From: Perkinsela sp. pyNocScin1
Lineage: Eukaryota > Euglenozoa > Kinetoplastea > Prokinetoplastida > Perkinselidae
Length of the DNA stretch: 64,000 bases
Direction of reading: 5' to 3'
Assembly: GCA_964019655.1 (NCBI GenBank)
Contig: CAXHTR010000004.1
Coordinates: forward strand, 62,001 to 126,000
Shown here: one piece after another, positions 10,042 through 20,071 of the stretch
Numbering within the stretch: position 1 is the first letter of the stretch
How the letters are laid out: every line of letters begins with the position of its first letter
The notes under the pieces: model-generated
What the model saw: the letters and a program-made list of their open reading frames with translations, nothing else
Database searches by the model: none
What the model was told of the DNA's origin: nothing
Made by a program: the position numbers and the translations under genes

Positions 10042-10398
10042 ATGAAGGCTCCCGATTTGGCCGAAAAGCTCGCCCGAACGGCCAAAGCTAATAAGTCGAA
10101 AGAGCGCAAAGCTGAAGAGGAGATCGCATCCGCCGCACACGAATCGACGACTCACAGAGAGTTATGGGACGCCAAGGCTTCCGACATCCCCCAGTTGCTC
10201 CACGTACAGGAACGCGGCTTTTACAATGCGCTTGGCGAGATCGCGCAGAATATCAGAACGTTTCGAGATCTATTCAAGCCAAGCCATGCTGCTCCACTTT
10301 CGTGCTCCCCTGCTCTCCTTCTCCGCCCTGTTCCGCGTGGTCTCCTTGTGCACTTTGCCCCCAGCTGCTGGAAGCTGCCCAGCTGTTCAAGGAGATAA
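10042..10398 (+). CDS. Helical GFxNALG-family protein, 3' end chimeric
   Basis: The start MKAPDLAEKLARTAKAN is chosen over an ATG 60 bases upstream because the upstream codons encode an unrelated hydrophobic stretch. Residues 1-50 are charged and helical (KANKSKERKAEEEIASAAHE); residues about 50-85 carry LLHVQERGFYNALGEIAQNI and FRDLFKPSHA, related to the broken gene at 7041. At base 10326 the inverted repeat ends and the last 24 codons are different from those of the right copies (36526-36840, 42666-42980), so one or both arms encode a fusion tail. Coiled-coil role likely; partner unknown. Confidence 0.45.
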   Translation: MKAPDLAEKLARTAKANKSKERKAEEEIASAAHESTTHRELWDAKASDIPQLLHVQERGFYNALGEIAQNIRTFRDLFKPSHAAPLSCSPALLLRPVPRGLLVHFAPSCWKLPSCSRR

Positions 10399-10696
10399 AT
10401 GTTGGTCCTTCTTGCGCAGCTCGACCAGGATGAGAGGTCAGCGCAACGCTAAGTGTTAACTTGGGCTTCGGGATGTTTCTGGGCATCGCCCTTGCACACG
10501 TCTTTGGCCTAGTCAAAGACATTCCCAGTGCAGGAAGTACAGATTTTGTGCTCAGTGATAGCGCTCACCCATACATTTCTCGTACTGTAAGCGTGTTATG
10601 AATAAGGGAATGATTGATTAATTGCCACATCGTTCTGAAGGCGAATCTTGCAATATTCTGCACTGATCTGAAATAAGTGCGCGCCTAGCAAAAATA

Positions 10697-11125
10697 ATGC
10701 ACGCCTCTTCGTGGATTTTCCACGACACACGTGTCCGCCAAGCCGTGTATCGTGCATTAGCGGAGGGACTGACTCTTGCGAATGTTCCCGAATACCTAGA
10801 AAAGCACTTTCCACAACTAAGCATCCCAAGCGCAAGCGATCTTCGCAAGCACTTGCTGCATATCCTCCTGCAAGACGAAGAGGAGAAAGATCCTCATGAA
10901 GTTGCCCAGCATCCAGAGCAGAATGCTGCAGAGATCGAGGAGGCACCGCATACACCCCCAGAGCGTCTGGAGCGCATGAAAGCTACTGATCCGGCTGCCC
11001 GCCTAGACCTCGAGGGCCCGGTCATGCCTCCCGTAGGGCTTGAAGAGCCCTCGAACAAACGCGGAGCGGCAGACAACGACGCACCCCAGGAGTCGCTGCT
11101 CTTCTCTCTCTTAGAGCTCTCATAG
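10697..11125 (+). CDS. HTH-like domain protein (WIFH type)
   Basis: A 142-residue protein. Residues 5-60 are the recurrent HTH-like domain: SSWIFHDTRVRQAVYRALAE, GLTLANVPEYLEKHFPQL, then SIPSASDLRKHLLHILLQ. The rest is acidic and proline-rich (EEEKDPHEVAQHPEQNAAEI, EAPHTPPERLERM) and ends SLLFSLLELS. The domain is about 60% identical to that of the RING-H2 protein at 59675. The C-terminal part (10880-11195) is repeated in reverse complement at 35883-36198. There is no RING here. Probably an accessory or truncated member of the family; function unknown. Confidence 0.55.
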   Translation: MHASSWIFHDTRVRQAVYRALAEGLTLANVPEYLEKHFPQLSIPSASDLRKHLLHILLQDEEEKDPHEVAQHPEQNAAEIEEAPHTPPERLERMKATDPAARLDLEGPVMPPVGLEEPSNKRGAADNDAPQESLLFSLLELS

Positions 11126-11195
11126 CCGAGTCAAAAGAAACACTCGAAGACGACCAAGGCAAGTGCCTCGGCATCGAATTTTGTTGCACATGGAT
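10880..11195 (+). repeat. Short inverted repeat, left copy
   Basis: The segment matches 35883-36198 (and therefore 42023-42338) in reverse complement with a few substitutions; coordinates add to 47078. It covers the acidic tail of the HTH-like protein. It is spaced differently from the flanking inverted blocks, so it is a separate rearrangement. Confidence 0.85.
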
Positions 11196-11504
11196 GCTTT
11201 TCTTCTGTGCAGACAGACTTTTCTCGGAGCCAAACATTCAAAAGAACCTTCGGTACCTCCATTTGGAACGCGTAGAGATAAGTCGGAGAGCATTTGCGCT
11301 TCTGACACAAGTGCGAAACTTGCGCTGTATCAATTTTTGAAAGACTGCTATCACTGGAGATGAACTGAATGAAATTCTCAGAGCGAAAAAGAAGCACATG
11401 CGCATCGTACAGGTAAGTAAATGCCCTGGCATAGGCCCGGAAATATTCCACGGAATATCTGAATGCACATACCTTGAGAAAGTTATTCTAACTTAATGGA
11501 TTTG

Positions 11505-11973
11505 TGCGTGGGAGGATGAAGGAGCAACTGGTCTGATTCACCACAAGTGGTGCTTGTATGACCCGCCTGTGCTGATCCATGAGTCGCGATTGGGTCGTCG
11601 AAGGCCGTTCTTATTAGGGATTATGACTTCTGTCCCCGTTAGCTTTTTTTCTAGAATAATTGCAGTGTGCAAAGCGTTTCAGCGCTACAAATACGAGCCA
11701 AGAGATGATTTTGCTGTAGGTGCGAGTCACCGATCTCCTGATTCAGGACGACAGTGCTCGCGACCTTCACGCAAGATGCATCGCTATCGCCAAGCGTTAC
11801 GCTGCAGCATCTTAACGGGCAACACGTGCTCTCGCATCTTCAGTGCAATGTTGAATGTGTCTGAATTTCAAAAATTCGGATCGTACTCCTTCGGTACCAG
11901 AAAAAGAACTTACCCCGATAGAAGATACCCCCCATCTCATAATAGAACGAGCATCGTATTCCAAGAACGATAA
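11505..11973 (+). pseudogene. WEGE-motif family remnant
   Basis: Reading from 11505 gives CAWEDEGATGLIHHKWCLYD and continues open to 11973 (start codon only at 11554). The opening matches the motif AWEGERVTGLSHRKGCL at 15270 and its relatives. The remainder is basic and serine-rich with no recognisable fold. Upstream sequence has stops, so this is most likely a fragment. Confidence 0.3.
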
Positions 11974-12381
11974 TCCAATGACTGAAAGCGAAGAAAGAAT
12001 TTCTCTCCACCTGGAAGATCTTGATCTACTTGCCCCTAGTCTGTAAATTGTATTCTTGGAGACCGCCGGAAAATTTTCAGCTGGAGCAAGAATTTTTTAA
12101 GTGTGAAGTTTCCTATCAGAGAGAATAAGGTAAGCTGGTATGAAGCTCTAAGTAACCCACCAGGATGCTCAGACGTTTAAGAAAAAGTTTTCATGCCAAG
12201 CTGCGACTCGAGCGCATCGCGCAATCATCGTGGCTTGCTTAGATTAAGATTCAGGCTTAGCAAGGTCGAGCTTTTCTATCTGAACGAAAAAGAAAAAAAC
12301 AGTGCATGATATAGGGATTAAGTACACCCACCATTTTCGGACCATTATTTCGCGATAATACCTTCCTGTCGTACGCGTATT

Positions 12382-13077
12382 TTGAAGGGTTTACGAGCAT
12401 CAACACTCGCCCCGCAAGAGCTCCCAAAGAATCCCTTTACTAGCGGAGAGCCTCCAAAAAACCTCGGCTCTTCGTGGATATTCCACGAGAAACCAGTTCG
12501 TAACGCAGTCCACTCCGCATTAGTGGAGGGGCTGACTTTCGCCGAATTTCCTGTATTCTTTGAGAAGAACTGCCCAGAACTTCGCATCCCAAGCGCAAGC
12601 GAACTCTGGAAGTACTTCTTGCAAATCGTCCTGCAAGAAAACCAGGAGAGTGGCCCCGATGAAGCTGCCGAGCCGCAGACCACTCCACAGCGTCTGGAAT
12701 CAGCTCATGCTGCTGTGCCAGCGGCCCGCCAAAACCTCGAGGACCGGCTTTACGCTGATCTCTGCGCAAAGGAACGCAAAGTTGAAGCTCTCAAGCTTCG
12801 CAAAGCAACAGATGAGCTTCTGCGTATGCGAGCGGCAGCCCGACCTCAACCAGCACCCACACCTGAAGCGCTTTTTTGGCAGCTTATCACAGCTGCGGCC
12901 CCATTGGGGGCGTTTGACGGCCAGGGTGGAAGCTGCTGCAGCATTTGCCTTGAACCGTTTTTCAAAGGCGCAGCAGTGCGGCAACTCAAGTGTGGACACC
13001 TTTTCCATGCGCTGTGCTGCGATCAGTGGTTCGGAAAAAGTCTCACGTGTGGCTTCTGTCGGCAGGCATTGTTCTAG
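12382..13077 (+). pseudogene. 5'-truncated copy of the NPF/HTH/RING-H2 gene
   Basis: From 12397 to the stop at 13077 this frame encodes exactly the last two thirds of the protein at 59675-60787, including the HTH-like domain and the intact RING-H2 finger (CSIC ... CGHLFH ... C ... CGFC). The first five codons (MKGLR) come from unrelated flanking DNA and all but the last NPF motif are missing. The protein sequence is identical over the shared part, so the copy is recent. It could still be translated from the fortuitous ATG at 12382 as a 231-residue RING protein without the endocytic-type NPF region. Confidence 0.7.
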
Positions 13078-13097
13078 CCAATTCACAAGGAATGAGC
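12397..13097 (+). repeat. Duplicated RING-gene segment, inverted relative to 59655-60355
   Basis: The 701-bp block matches 59655-60355 in reverse complement (coordinates add to 72752). It starts inside the coding sequence and ends 20 bp past the stop codon, sharing GAGC at 13094-13097 with the start of the next inverted block. Confidence 0.93.
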
Positions 13098-13506
13098 ACT
13101 TCCACATCGAGAACCTGTGCATCGTGACGGGAGACGCAAACCTTCAGGTGCGCCAGATGGCTGATGCGAAACTCAAATCTGCTGTCGGCAACGCAGCGTA
13201 TCAGTTTGAGCGAGTCATCCTGTACTACCTCGATGACCTCAGCTACCTCAAAAATCTGCACTACTATCCGTGCGAAGAGCTGTACCTGATATCTTGTGGA
13301 AATCTCACAGAAACAGATGCCTTGCGTGATTCGCAGAGCTCAAAGACCTTCCAGATGATCTGCCCCAAAAGCTTGCGACACTTCCGAAACTCGATTTCGA
13401 GTGCGACTGTGATCAAACGATCGTAGAGCAACTGAGAATTATGCAACTTTTCCCGCATGGCCATTTAATCGCCGCTGTGATGCATGGATTGAGCAGAATC
13501 GCATGA
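13097..13506 (+). pseudogene. Degenerate 'FHIEN' family gene, 5' end lost
   Basis: The frame reads HFHIENLCIVTGDANLQVRQ, VILYYLDDLSYLKNL, EELYLISCGNL and then, after a frameshift near 13325, LPDDLPQKLATLPKLDFEC and PHGHLIAAVMHGLSRIA. The alternation resembles a divergent LRR or F-box-associated repeat region but no domain is certain. Its upstream end is preserved in the right arm (to 34213). A related minus-strand pseudogene lies at 49835-50487 (YLYEEVTDRIPSIEALRDLP). Confidence 0.4.
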
Positions 13507-13739
13507 TGCAAGAAGCTGGAAAAGTTCTGAAAACGCGTAGCATTGACATCCGACGCGCTCAGTTTAGAATTCAGCCAGGCTACGATTCGATGGTTACGCT
13601 CAATTCGTGAATGAATATTGAAAGTCTCCCTTTGACGTATTTTCAAGCTGACAGGCAACATCTCGGTGTGCTCTTTTCGAGCCCGAATTACTAACCTTGC
13701 CAAAAATCCACCCCCTGTCGCAGAGCTCGGATCGCTGTT

Positions 13740-14321
13740 GTCAGCATAGCCATACCGAAGCTCATTCTGCTCTGCTTAGTATCAGGATTAGTTAATACTG
13801 TTATCGACAAACGGTTCGAGCGACGCAAACTTAAGGATCTCAAGCGAAAGCTTCGTAATGCAACGAAAAAACTTCAACGCAGGATCTTGCTGAAGCTGTC
13901 CGTCAGGCAGCATTTGGAATTCTAACCATCCGATCGAAACGCGCGGAGATTGAAGCAATAGACAAAATTCTCCGTGCTAATGAACGTCTAGTCGAAGATC
14001 TCAAACTGAGATATGCAATTTTGATGAAGAAGCTTCTGTTTCTCCAAAGAGCTGCCCGACCTCCATCCGCACCTTCACCCGCTTCTCCGACAGCTGATCT
14101 CATCCGTCGTCCCATCTTGGGCGTATGTTCGTCAAGGTCGACAAGCAGAGGGCTGCAGCATTTGCTCGCAGTCGCTCCGAAAAGGCGCAGTCGTGCGGCG
14201 ACTCAAGTGCGGGCACATGTTCCATGCGAAGTGCACCGAGCTCATGATTGGTAAACTCGATGCATATACAACCATCAAAGTATCTATGAACATTCTAAAG
14301 CTGAACGTGATCGAGCTTTAG
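13740..14321 (+). pseudogene. Membrane-anchored coiled-coil RING pseudogene
   Basis: Read with two frameshifts, the region gives a hydrophobic helix (IAIPKLILLCLVSGLVNTVI), a basic coiled coil (KRFERRKLKDLKRKLRNATK; then AEIEAIDKILRANERLVEDL), a proline-rich linker (RPPSAPSPASPTADL) and, at 14154-14321, half a RING: CSICSQSLRKGAVV, LKCGHMFHAKC. The last zinc-binding C-x2-C of a RING-H2 is missing. Linker and RING resemble the gene at 59675, so it is a paralogue. The first frameshift falls at a run of six A, which could be decay or a sequencing error. Mirrored at 32914-33495. Confidence 0.5.
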
Positions 14322-15621
14322 TACATTGCAGACTATTCTTATGCATATGACAAAGCTTCCTTCCCCCTTAAAGCGCTTTTTATTCGAGGGGGCTCCGGTC
14401 GGTGATCTTTTAAAGGTCCTCCCTCAAATGGACAAAGAGATTAAGTTAACCGTCGACCTCGTAAGATCGTTGCATTACGTAGCTTTCGCAGATATTTGAG
14501 GCGACATCTTCATGCCGCCAAGATGCCGCAGAGAATGGGGAATGCATGGAGAGTGCGTATATCTACTAAACGCTTGTCACCCAGTTTTTCGCCCGAATCA
14601 ATTTTAGCTAAACCTCTGGTAACGATATCCTAGGATTTCGAGGTCTATTGGCTCATTATTGTTGAAACAAGCATTCTTTCGCTTTGACTTTCGTTCAAAT
14701 GCCTTCAGAAACAGTCTTCGATAAGCAAGCACACAGCTCGCGCCTCCATGATCTGCGCTGCGCCCACTCGTGCAACCCAGCGCTCATCGAAAGTTTGCTC
14801 ATGGCCGAGCGCTTTGCGCAGGGTAGTGAGTCGTCAGATTTTATGCTATCAGCGAGTTCCCTGACAGAGCTGTGCCGTCCTAAGATGTCCCGTTGCCCCC
14901 ACGGGTTCCTCCAAAGAATCCCTTCGCTAGCATTTCCGAATCTGTAGCCCTAGTCCCCACAGTATACTTGCAATATAACTCACATCCACGACATGTGGCA
15001 AATGTTAGTCTTACTCAATCATTCAAGACCGAATGTGCGCTGAACTGATCTTACTACAGTGTCGCGCATGCTCGAATGGTCTGAGGCGAATCTAGGAACA
15101 GTTGCTTTGGGACGGGCGAGGCCAATCAGAACCTACACCACACATGAGACCATCCTTGTGGAAAACGTGCCGCTCGTTGAAATTCCTGTTGGGGGCCCAA
15201 AAGAAATGCTCCTTCGGGGTAAAGCTCTTTGAGACTGATTTTTCTTTCGTGATCTCAAGAGCGTGGGAGGGCGAGAGAGTGACTGGCCTGAGCCACCGCA
15301 AAGGGTGCTTGTGTAACGGGCCTGAGGCGCCCGGGTCGCCTTTGTAGGCGTACATCTGTGATTGCTCGCCTATACTCGAAATGAATGAGTCGGATCCTGC
15401 CGCGTGAAAGGCAAGATAGCAGCCGTGCTGAAGCCTCTCAGCCGCCAAAACTCAACGCGAAGGACGCGAATCGCTTGTAGACAATCGCAGATAAGCAGCT
15501 TAAGGGGGTTCGAAACGCTTGTGCTCGAAATCTCGCCGAAAAACGTCTAGCAGCATTGCATAAGAGAATCAGCGCGATATTCGTGATTTGTTGTCAAAAG
15601 GTGAAATTACATAGCTCCACA

Positions 15622-15636
15622 GGGGGGGGGGGGGGG
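15622..15636 (+). repeat. Poly-G tract, 15 bases
   Basis: A homopolymer of 15 G. The matching tract in the right arm (31549-31559) has 11 C, which accounts for the 4-bp offset between the arms. Confidence 0.95.
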
Positions 15637-15655
15637 ATTTCATGCTGAATATACT

Positions 15656-16150
15656 GCTCAAAAATTGGGTGAAGGCTTGTCATGTGTCTTCAATGAGCAC
15701 AACTGAAACGGCTGCCCTGGACCGCCATACTGTGCCGGTATCGCACAGAAGAAGCGGGATGAGCACCCTAGAGGTGGAGTCGCAAAGCGCGCAAGAACCC
15801 GAACGTGCCCAATGCGCAACACCGATCCACAGCTTTTGGAGGAAATAAGTGGAATGAAGCGAACTGCAACTGTCCGGGATTTGACGAAAGACCTCCCGGA
15901 GATCACCCGCGAAAAGGTTTTAACAAAACATTCTCCGGGTACTCAAATTGTGCTCTGGCCCGTGACGATGCAATTTTTTGAGTGCGAAGATCCGCGAGAG
16001 TCCCGCCGTTCTCAAATCGAGAATCTGCGAAGACCACACGGCTTACGAAACCACACGTTTCGAACGATTGGCACATGGCGCAAGAAAACTGCGCAGATGG
16101 GCACGCAGCCCGCGATGGAGGATCAACAAGGTGAAGTCTTCCTCTTCTGA
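15656..16150 (+). pseudogene. Z-alpha-like plus HTH-like gene, one stop
   Basis: One frame runs from AQKLGEGLSCVFNEHN through TGA (15704-15706) to NGCPGPPYCAGIAQKKRDEH, the linker RTCPMRNTDPQLLEEI, and an HTH-like segment (ATVRDLTKDLPEITREKVL), ending at 16150. The first part aligns with the Z-alpha-like segment at 6640 (AKKLGVSS...NAELNKNGSPGKPYCA), including a P-G-P-P-Y-C wing. The part after the stop is an open 112-residue frame (start 15812). It therefore joins two modules that occur separately elsewhere. Mirrored at 31035-31529. Confidence 0.45.
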
Positions 16151-16240
16151 ATGGGCGGTTCGCATGCGTGACACAGGCCTGCTTCGGGCAAGCTGCAGGC
16201 GGTCTTCACAGACCTCACCTGAATAACCTGCGTACAGCCT

Positions 16241-16267
16241 TAACTTTGATCCCCATAGAGGCGGTTT
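16241..16267 (+). repeat. 27-bp direct repeat, copy 1
   Basis: TAACTTTGATCCCCATAGAG followed by GCGGTTT. The same 27 bases recur at 16983-17009, directly after the end of a duplicated block, and in reverse complement at 30918-30944 in the right arm. Confidence 0.95.
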
Positions 16268-16592
16268 GCAAAGTGCACAGCTTTGCGCGCATTTTGGTTC
16301 AGATCGCGCACAGGTAGGTGCTGCGGTGGCCAATTTTCTTGTCCACATTACAACCTTTGGCTTTCGCTGTTTGGTGTGTACAGATCTTTGGACAAGGAAC
16401 TATACTTCGATAGGTGAAGTGTAGTGACATACCGGCACCGCACGGCCTTCGAGCGCTTCCTGGCCAGGAACCAGAAAAGGGCACGTTTGATGAAAAGATG
16501 ATTTGAAGGACGGGGCTGTCTAGAGGTCAGAAATGAGACAAGAGGCACTCGGTCTCACCAATGCTCAAATCGAGTATCGGTAAAGACCACAT

Positions 16593-16778
16593 ATGCTCTT
16601 TGGCAAAGAATTACTCGCTCCCGCCGCACCGAAGAAAAGCAATGATCGCCACGCTAATAAAGTAGCAAAACAAACGTGCCCGATGCGCACCGAAAATCCC
16701 CAGCTTTTTGAGGCTATATGTGAGTGCTTTCGTGATGGGGCGAAACAAGCTTGCATTGCTCCACACTTGCAGGAATAG
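16593..16778 (+). pseudogene. HTH-like family fragment with CPMR linker
   Basis: The open frame gives KQTCPMRTENPQLFEAICEC then FRDGAKQACIAPHLQE and a stop; a 1-base shift continues with EVTRGKVHTVQKFKEHF. Compared with 15812-16150, the CPMR...PQL linker and the helix-turn-helix spacing are the same, so it is a paralogue broken by a frameshift. A second copy lies on the minus strand at about 50680-51035. Confidence 0.45.
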
Positions 16779-16981
16779 GGCACCAGGAAGTGACCCGAGG
16801 CAAGGTTCACACCGTGCAGAAATTCAAAGAGCATTTTTGCTGCAATATGTGATTTCGAGGCGCGATAAGTGGAGGGGCATTCGTGACGCGATTGAAGCGT
16901 TGCTTCAGAAAACAGGTGAATCCAGTGCCGCAGTAGGCTTCACATGCCACAAAACGATGGGGCCAGCGTATTGCAGCCCCA
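16642..16981 (+). repeat. 340-bp duplicated block (partner 50697-51035, inverted)
   Basis: The block is highly similar to the reverse complement of 50697-51035, with substitutions and a 1-bp indel at its left end. It contains the HTH-like fragment. On its right side it runs straight into the second copy of the 27-bp repeat. Confidence 0.9.
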
Positions 16982-16982
16982 C

Positions 16983-17009
16983 TAACTTTGATCCCCATAG
17001 AGGCGGTTT
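16983..17009 (+). repeat. 27-bp direct repeat, copy 2
   Basis: Identical to 16241-16267. Its position exactly at the edge of the 340-bp block suggests a small templated insertion made at the rearrangement junction. Confidence 0.93.
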
Positions 17010-17212
17010 CACGCCACTTAACCCGATTAGTGGCAGACCGATAGCCTTGTGTCAGTCTTTGCGATCACAATCCTCGGACTATGAGTCACTACAGTTCTTC
17101 TAACACTATCTATAAGATCCCTAATGGAAGATTTCAAGCCGATAATGTTTCCGATCGGTCGAAATTCGCATGCAGACACACTCGAAATCCCAAACTCGTC
17201 GTTATTCTGCGC

Positions 17213-17884
17213 TTATACTGTGGCCTGGTTATCGATTCTCGAACACAAAACAAATTCTGGCGGCCCAGCGCATTTTCTCCATCGAGAACACGCTGAGGAC
17301 GTTTGCGTCGGCTGCCACGATAGCGAGGGTGCGTAGGTGGCATCGTCAGTTCGCTCATACATCACAGCACTGCCGTGGATATCTTTGACTGAGCAATTCG
17401 TTTCAAAGGTTTTTATGGGTGTCGAATTGCCGCACTTCCACGTCGAGAACGTGAGCGGCTTTGGCTGGACCAATAACAGTGAATCCGTCTCACTGGGCTG
17501 CGCTGTTGAGCTCACACTGGCGATCGGGTGGACTGCGCACAGTTTCTCGAAATTCCACTGCCACTCGGCCAATGCGCTTTGAATGGCTCTCAAAACCTTT
17601 GCGTCGCCAACGGCGGGCTCAACCGCCATCTTCCCTTTCGAATAAATCGTAAAAAGCGCGGCGCTGGCATCCTGTGTGATGCTGCGCCGGAAGCACATCG
17701 TGCTCTCGGAAAATGCAGCGTAGAGCGTCGAGACGCAGGGGGAAGACCCCTCGGCCACTGGGGTTAGCGCGCTGGTGTGCAGCTGGACGCCGTTCTGGTG
17801 GATCGAGGTGACCATGCGCTGGCCGCTGCGGTTTGTGGCGTACAGGAGCGTTTCGCTGTTCATTTTTTGAATGAATTGGGGCAA
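17213..17884 (-). CDS. Hypothetical 223-residue protein
   Basis: The frame starts MPQFIQKMNSETLLYATNRS; the second Met (17863) is an equally good start. The first 100 residues look like a compact alpha/beta domain with STLYAAFSESTMCFRRSITQ and AALFTIYSKGKMAVEPAVGD, and a possible helix KVLRAIQSALAEWQWNFEKL. The C-terminal third is serine/threonine-rich. It lies 100 bp beyond the 3' end of the GRP170 remnant on the same strand. No family is recognised. A plus-strand frame overlaps (17337-17582) and contains HFHVEN like the FHIEN family, so the coding strand is not beyond doubt. Confidence 0.5.
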   Translation of the reverse strand: MPQFIQKMNSETLLYATNRSGQRMVTSIHQNGVQLHTSALTPVAEGSSPCVSTLYAAFSESTMCFRRSITQDASAALFTIYSKGKMAVEPAVGDAKVLRAIQSALAEWQWNFEKLCAVHPIASVSSTAQPSETDSLLLVQPKPLTFSTWKCGNSTPIKTFETNCSVKDIHGSAVMYERTDDATYAPSLSWQPTQTSSACSRWRKCAGPPEFVLCSRIDNQATV

Positions 17885-17984
17885 AATTTACATAGTACTA
17901 AAAATCCCACGAGAATTCTATCAGAATTCAACTGGGATAGCAGGTGCGGATTCTTTCAATGTTCAAGTGTTCTCTTTTCTCTTT

Positions 17985-20071
17985 TTAGAGTTCTCCTGGG
18001 GATTTGTCTGTCTCCCCTTCGTCGGCTTGGGCATCATCACTTTCCTCTTCTGCGGCTGCATCCAGCGGCGGGAGCGTCTCGAGCGCCGCCTTCGAGTACC
18101 GGATGGCGTCAACAGCCGTCGTGATCTCCTGGTGCCGCGACCGGAAGGAGTCCGCTGGCGTGTCGTCGCTCAGGCCATCGCCATCATACAGCCACTCCTT
18201 CACTTCCCCGAGCGTGCTCGTGAGCGACGCCTCGAGCTCGGCGTCCATGTCGACTGTGGCGCGCAGCGCCTCCATGGCCTCGCCCTCGTAGGCTATGAGC
18301 AGTGGCTCAAGGTCGTTGCGCGCCTGGGCGATGGCGCGCTTGTTGGCCTCGTAGGCCTCCTGGGCCTTTAAGAGGCGCAGCGACGCCTCGTACGCGTCCG
18401 TTGTGAGCGGCGGGCGCTCGGCATACTCCCACTCGACGCTGAGCGGCACGTCGTGCTTGACGAGCTCGGGCTCGACGACCTCGACGGACTCCTCTCCCTC
18501 GCTCTCGGGTGTCTTGATGCCCGTCTCCTTCTTTTTGTACTCTTTATAGCGCAGCATGACAGTCGAAACACCAAGAATGCCGCACCCGTCGAGATTTGTC
18601 TCAATGCGAATGTGAAAGCTGTTGTGCGGGTCACGCTCGGCCCCATAGTGCCCAATCTTGTCGAGCGCCGCGTGGACGCCGGTGATGCGCAGCGTCTGCA
18701 TCGGCTCGCCGTTCGCGAAAAAGGTCGTTGAAAAATCTTGCGTGCGGTTCACGCTCACTGCCTTTTTAGCGGGAAAGGCGACATTCTCAAAAAGCGCGCG
18801 CTGCTTGACGGGCTGTGCATCCCCGGAAGTTTCAGCAGTCGACGGCTTCGGGCTGAAGGCAAAGGTTATGTTGTAGGGCAGCACGTCGGTGATCGCAAAA
18901 CCCTTCACGCCAAAGGTCGAGCTCACGCGCGCGGCGTGGAAGGCCGCGCCGAGCACAGCGGACCCGTCGCCGTTGAGTGTGCGCTGCACGGACCGGCCAT
19001 AAGCTGAAGCGAGGTCGTCGATGAGCTTTGGGATGCGGACGCCGCCGCCGTGCACCTCAAAGGCGTGCAGGTCGTTTGCTGGTAAGCCGCTTTTCTCAAT
19101 AGTCTCTTTTGCGAGCGAAGTGGCTCGCGCGAACAGCGGCGCGCACTGTTCTTCGAACTTTGTGCGCTGAAGAGTGCACGAGAAGTCTCTGCGATTGGTG
19201 ATGCCCTCGACGATGACGGGGCACTCCTTATTGGAGCTCAGAATCTCTTTCGCGCGATTGGCGCTGCGCATGAGGGCTGCGAGGCCCTTGCGGGCGTCGA
19301 GGCTCGCGGTGTCGGCGAGGATGTCGATGCCACTTGCCTTCACAAATTTTGACGCGATCAGCCGCGCGAGGCACGCGTCGAAGGAGCGGCCGCCGAGAAA
19401 GGGGTCACTTTCAATGACCCGGGCGGTGAGCTGACCCATGCTCTCGGCACGCTTGGCGCCGCTGGCCGGGGGCGCAAAGATGTACATGCCGGTTTCGGTT
19501 TTTGTCGCCCCCATGTCGTAAAAAAGGACATGGCGGGTCTCGTTGCCAAAGCCGCGGTTCTGGAGGCCGTACTGCAGCACGACAGCCGTTGTCATGTGCA
19601 TGGCGCCGATGACGTTGGTGTTGCCGAGCGCTGCGGCATGTCGTAGAAGAGCGGCACAGTCGCCACTGCGTCCTGCTTGTGCGCGTACTGGCCCGTGAAG
19701 TGCGCAGCCATCGAGCGGACGTAGTCGAAGACCATCGCCAGCAGCGTTTCAGCGGAAAATTTCTTTTTTTCGGATCGGTGCTCGAGTTCGAGTGCAATAG
19801 TGGAGTGCTCGTCCTCGGGGGCAATGGCATTCGTGCACAGGACATCGCTGTGAAACCACTCGCTGATTTTTTCGGAAAATGTCACGCCGACGAGCCGATT
19901 CAGCAGGCCGACCATTCGGTCTGGGAAGCGCCCGACGAGGCTCTTGGCGTCCTCACCAATGAAACGGTCCTTGCCGCGGAATCCCACAAAGTTCGGCGTC
20001 TTGCGGCGCGTCTGCTCGTTCAGGACAATGTCGATACCTGCGTCGCCCTCGGCCTCGCGGCTCTGCTTCAT
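17985..20071 (-). pseudogene. GRP170/HYOU1-type ER Hsp70, N-terminally truncated, frameshifted
   Basis: The sequence is an Hsp110/GRP170-like chaperone, an ER nucleotide-exchange factor and holdase for BiP. It starts inside the ATPase domain at IVLNEQTRRKTPNFVGF (the signal peptide and first phosphate loop are absent), continues with FSAETLLAMVFDYVRSMAAH and ATVPLFYD, is frameshifted near 19625 with a few residues missing (MPQRSA then NTNVIGAMHMTTAVV), and then is open for 500 residues: LFYDMGATKTETGMYIF (phosphate 2), VHGGGVRIPKLIDDL (adenosine loop), the beta domain, and an acidic C-terminal helical domain ending PGEL, which is only vaguely like a KDEL signal. GC and codon bias are high, as for a well-expressed gene. 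At its 5' side it runs without a gap into NOP58 coding sequence. Either a decayed locus or an assembly collapse. Confidence 0.8.

Larger units (their letters stand above)
4814..10326 (+). repeat. Outer inverted repeat, left arm (5.5 kb)
   Basis: The segment is present in reverse complement at 42696-48204. Matching positions add to 53017-53022 all along, the drift coming from a few small indels. At the outer edge identity begins at GAAGTCGGAGATACTC; at the inner edge it ends at CTCCTTCTCCGC, after which the arms have unrelated sequence. Most of its genes are also present a third time in the 34534-40122 unit. The arms are near-identical, so the duplication is recent or maintained by gene conversion. 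Confidence 0.95.
13094..16355 (+). repeat. Inner inverted repeat, left arm (3.3 kb)
   Basis: The block is the reverse complement of 30830-34141. Coordinates add to 47185 near the inner end, 47181 beyond a poly-G length difference, and 47235 beyond a 54-bp indel. Identity stops sharply at CATTACAACC (16355) on the inner side and at GAGCACTTCC (13094) on the outer side. Confidence 0.95.

Noticed and set aside
15622-15636. Poly-G tract as a phase-variation switch of a coding gene
   Set aside because: It lies outside any well-supported open frame, just upstream of a pseudogene, so a switching role is not supported.
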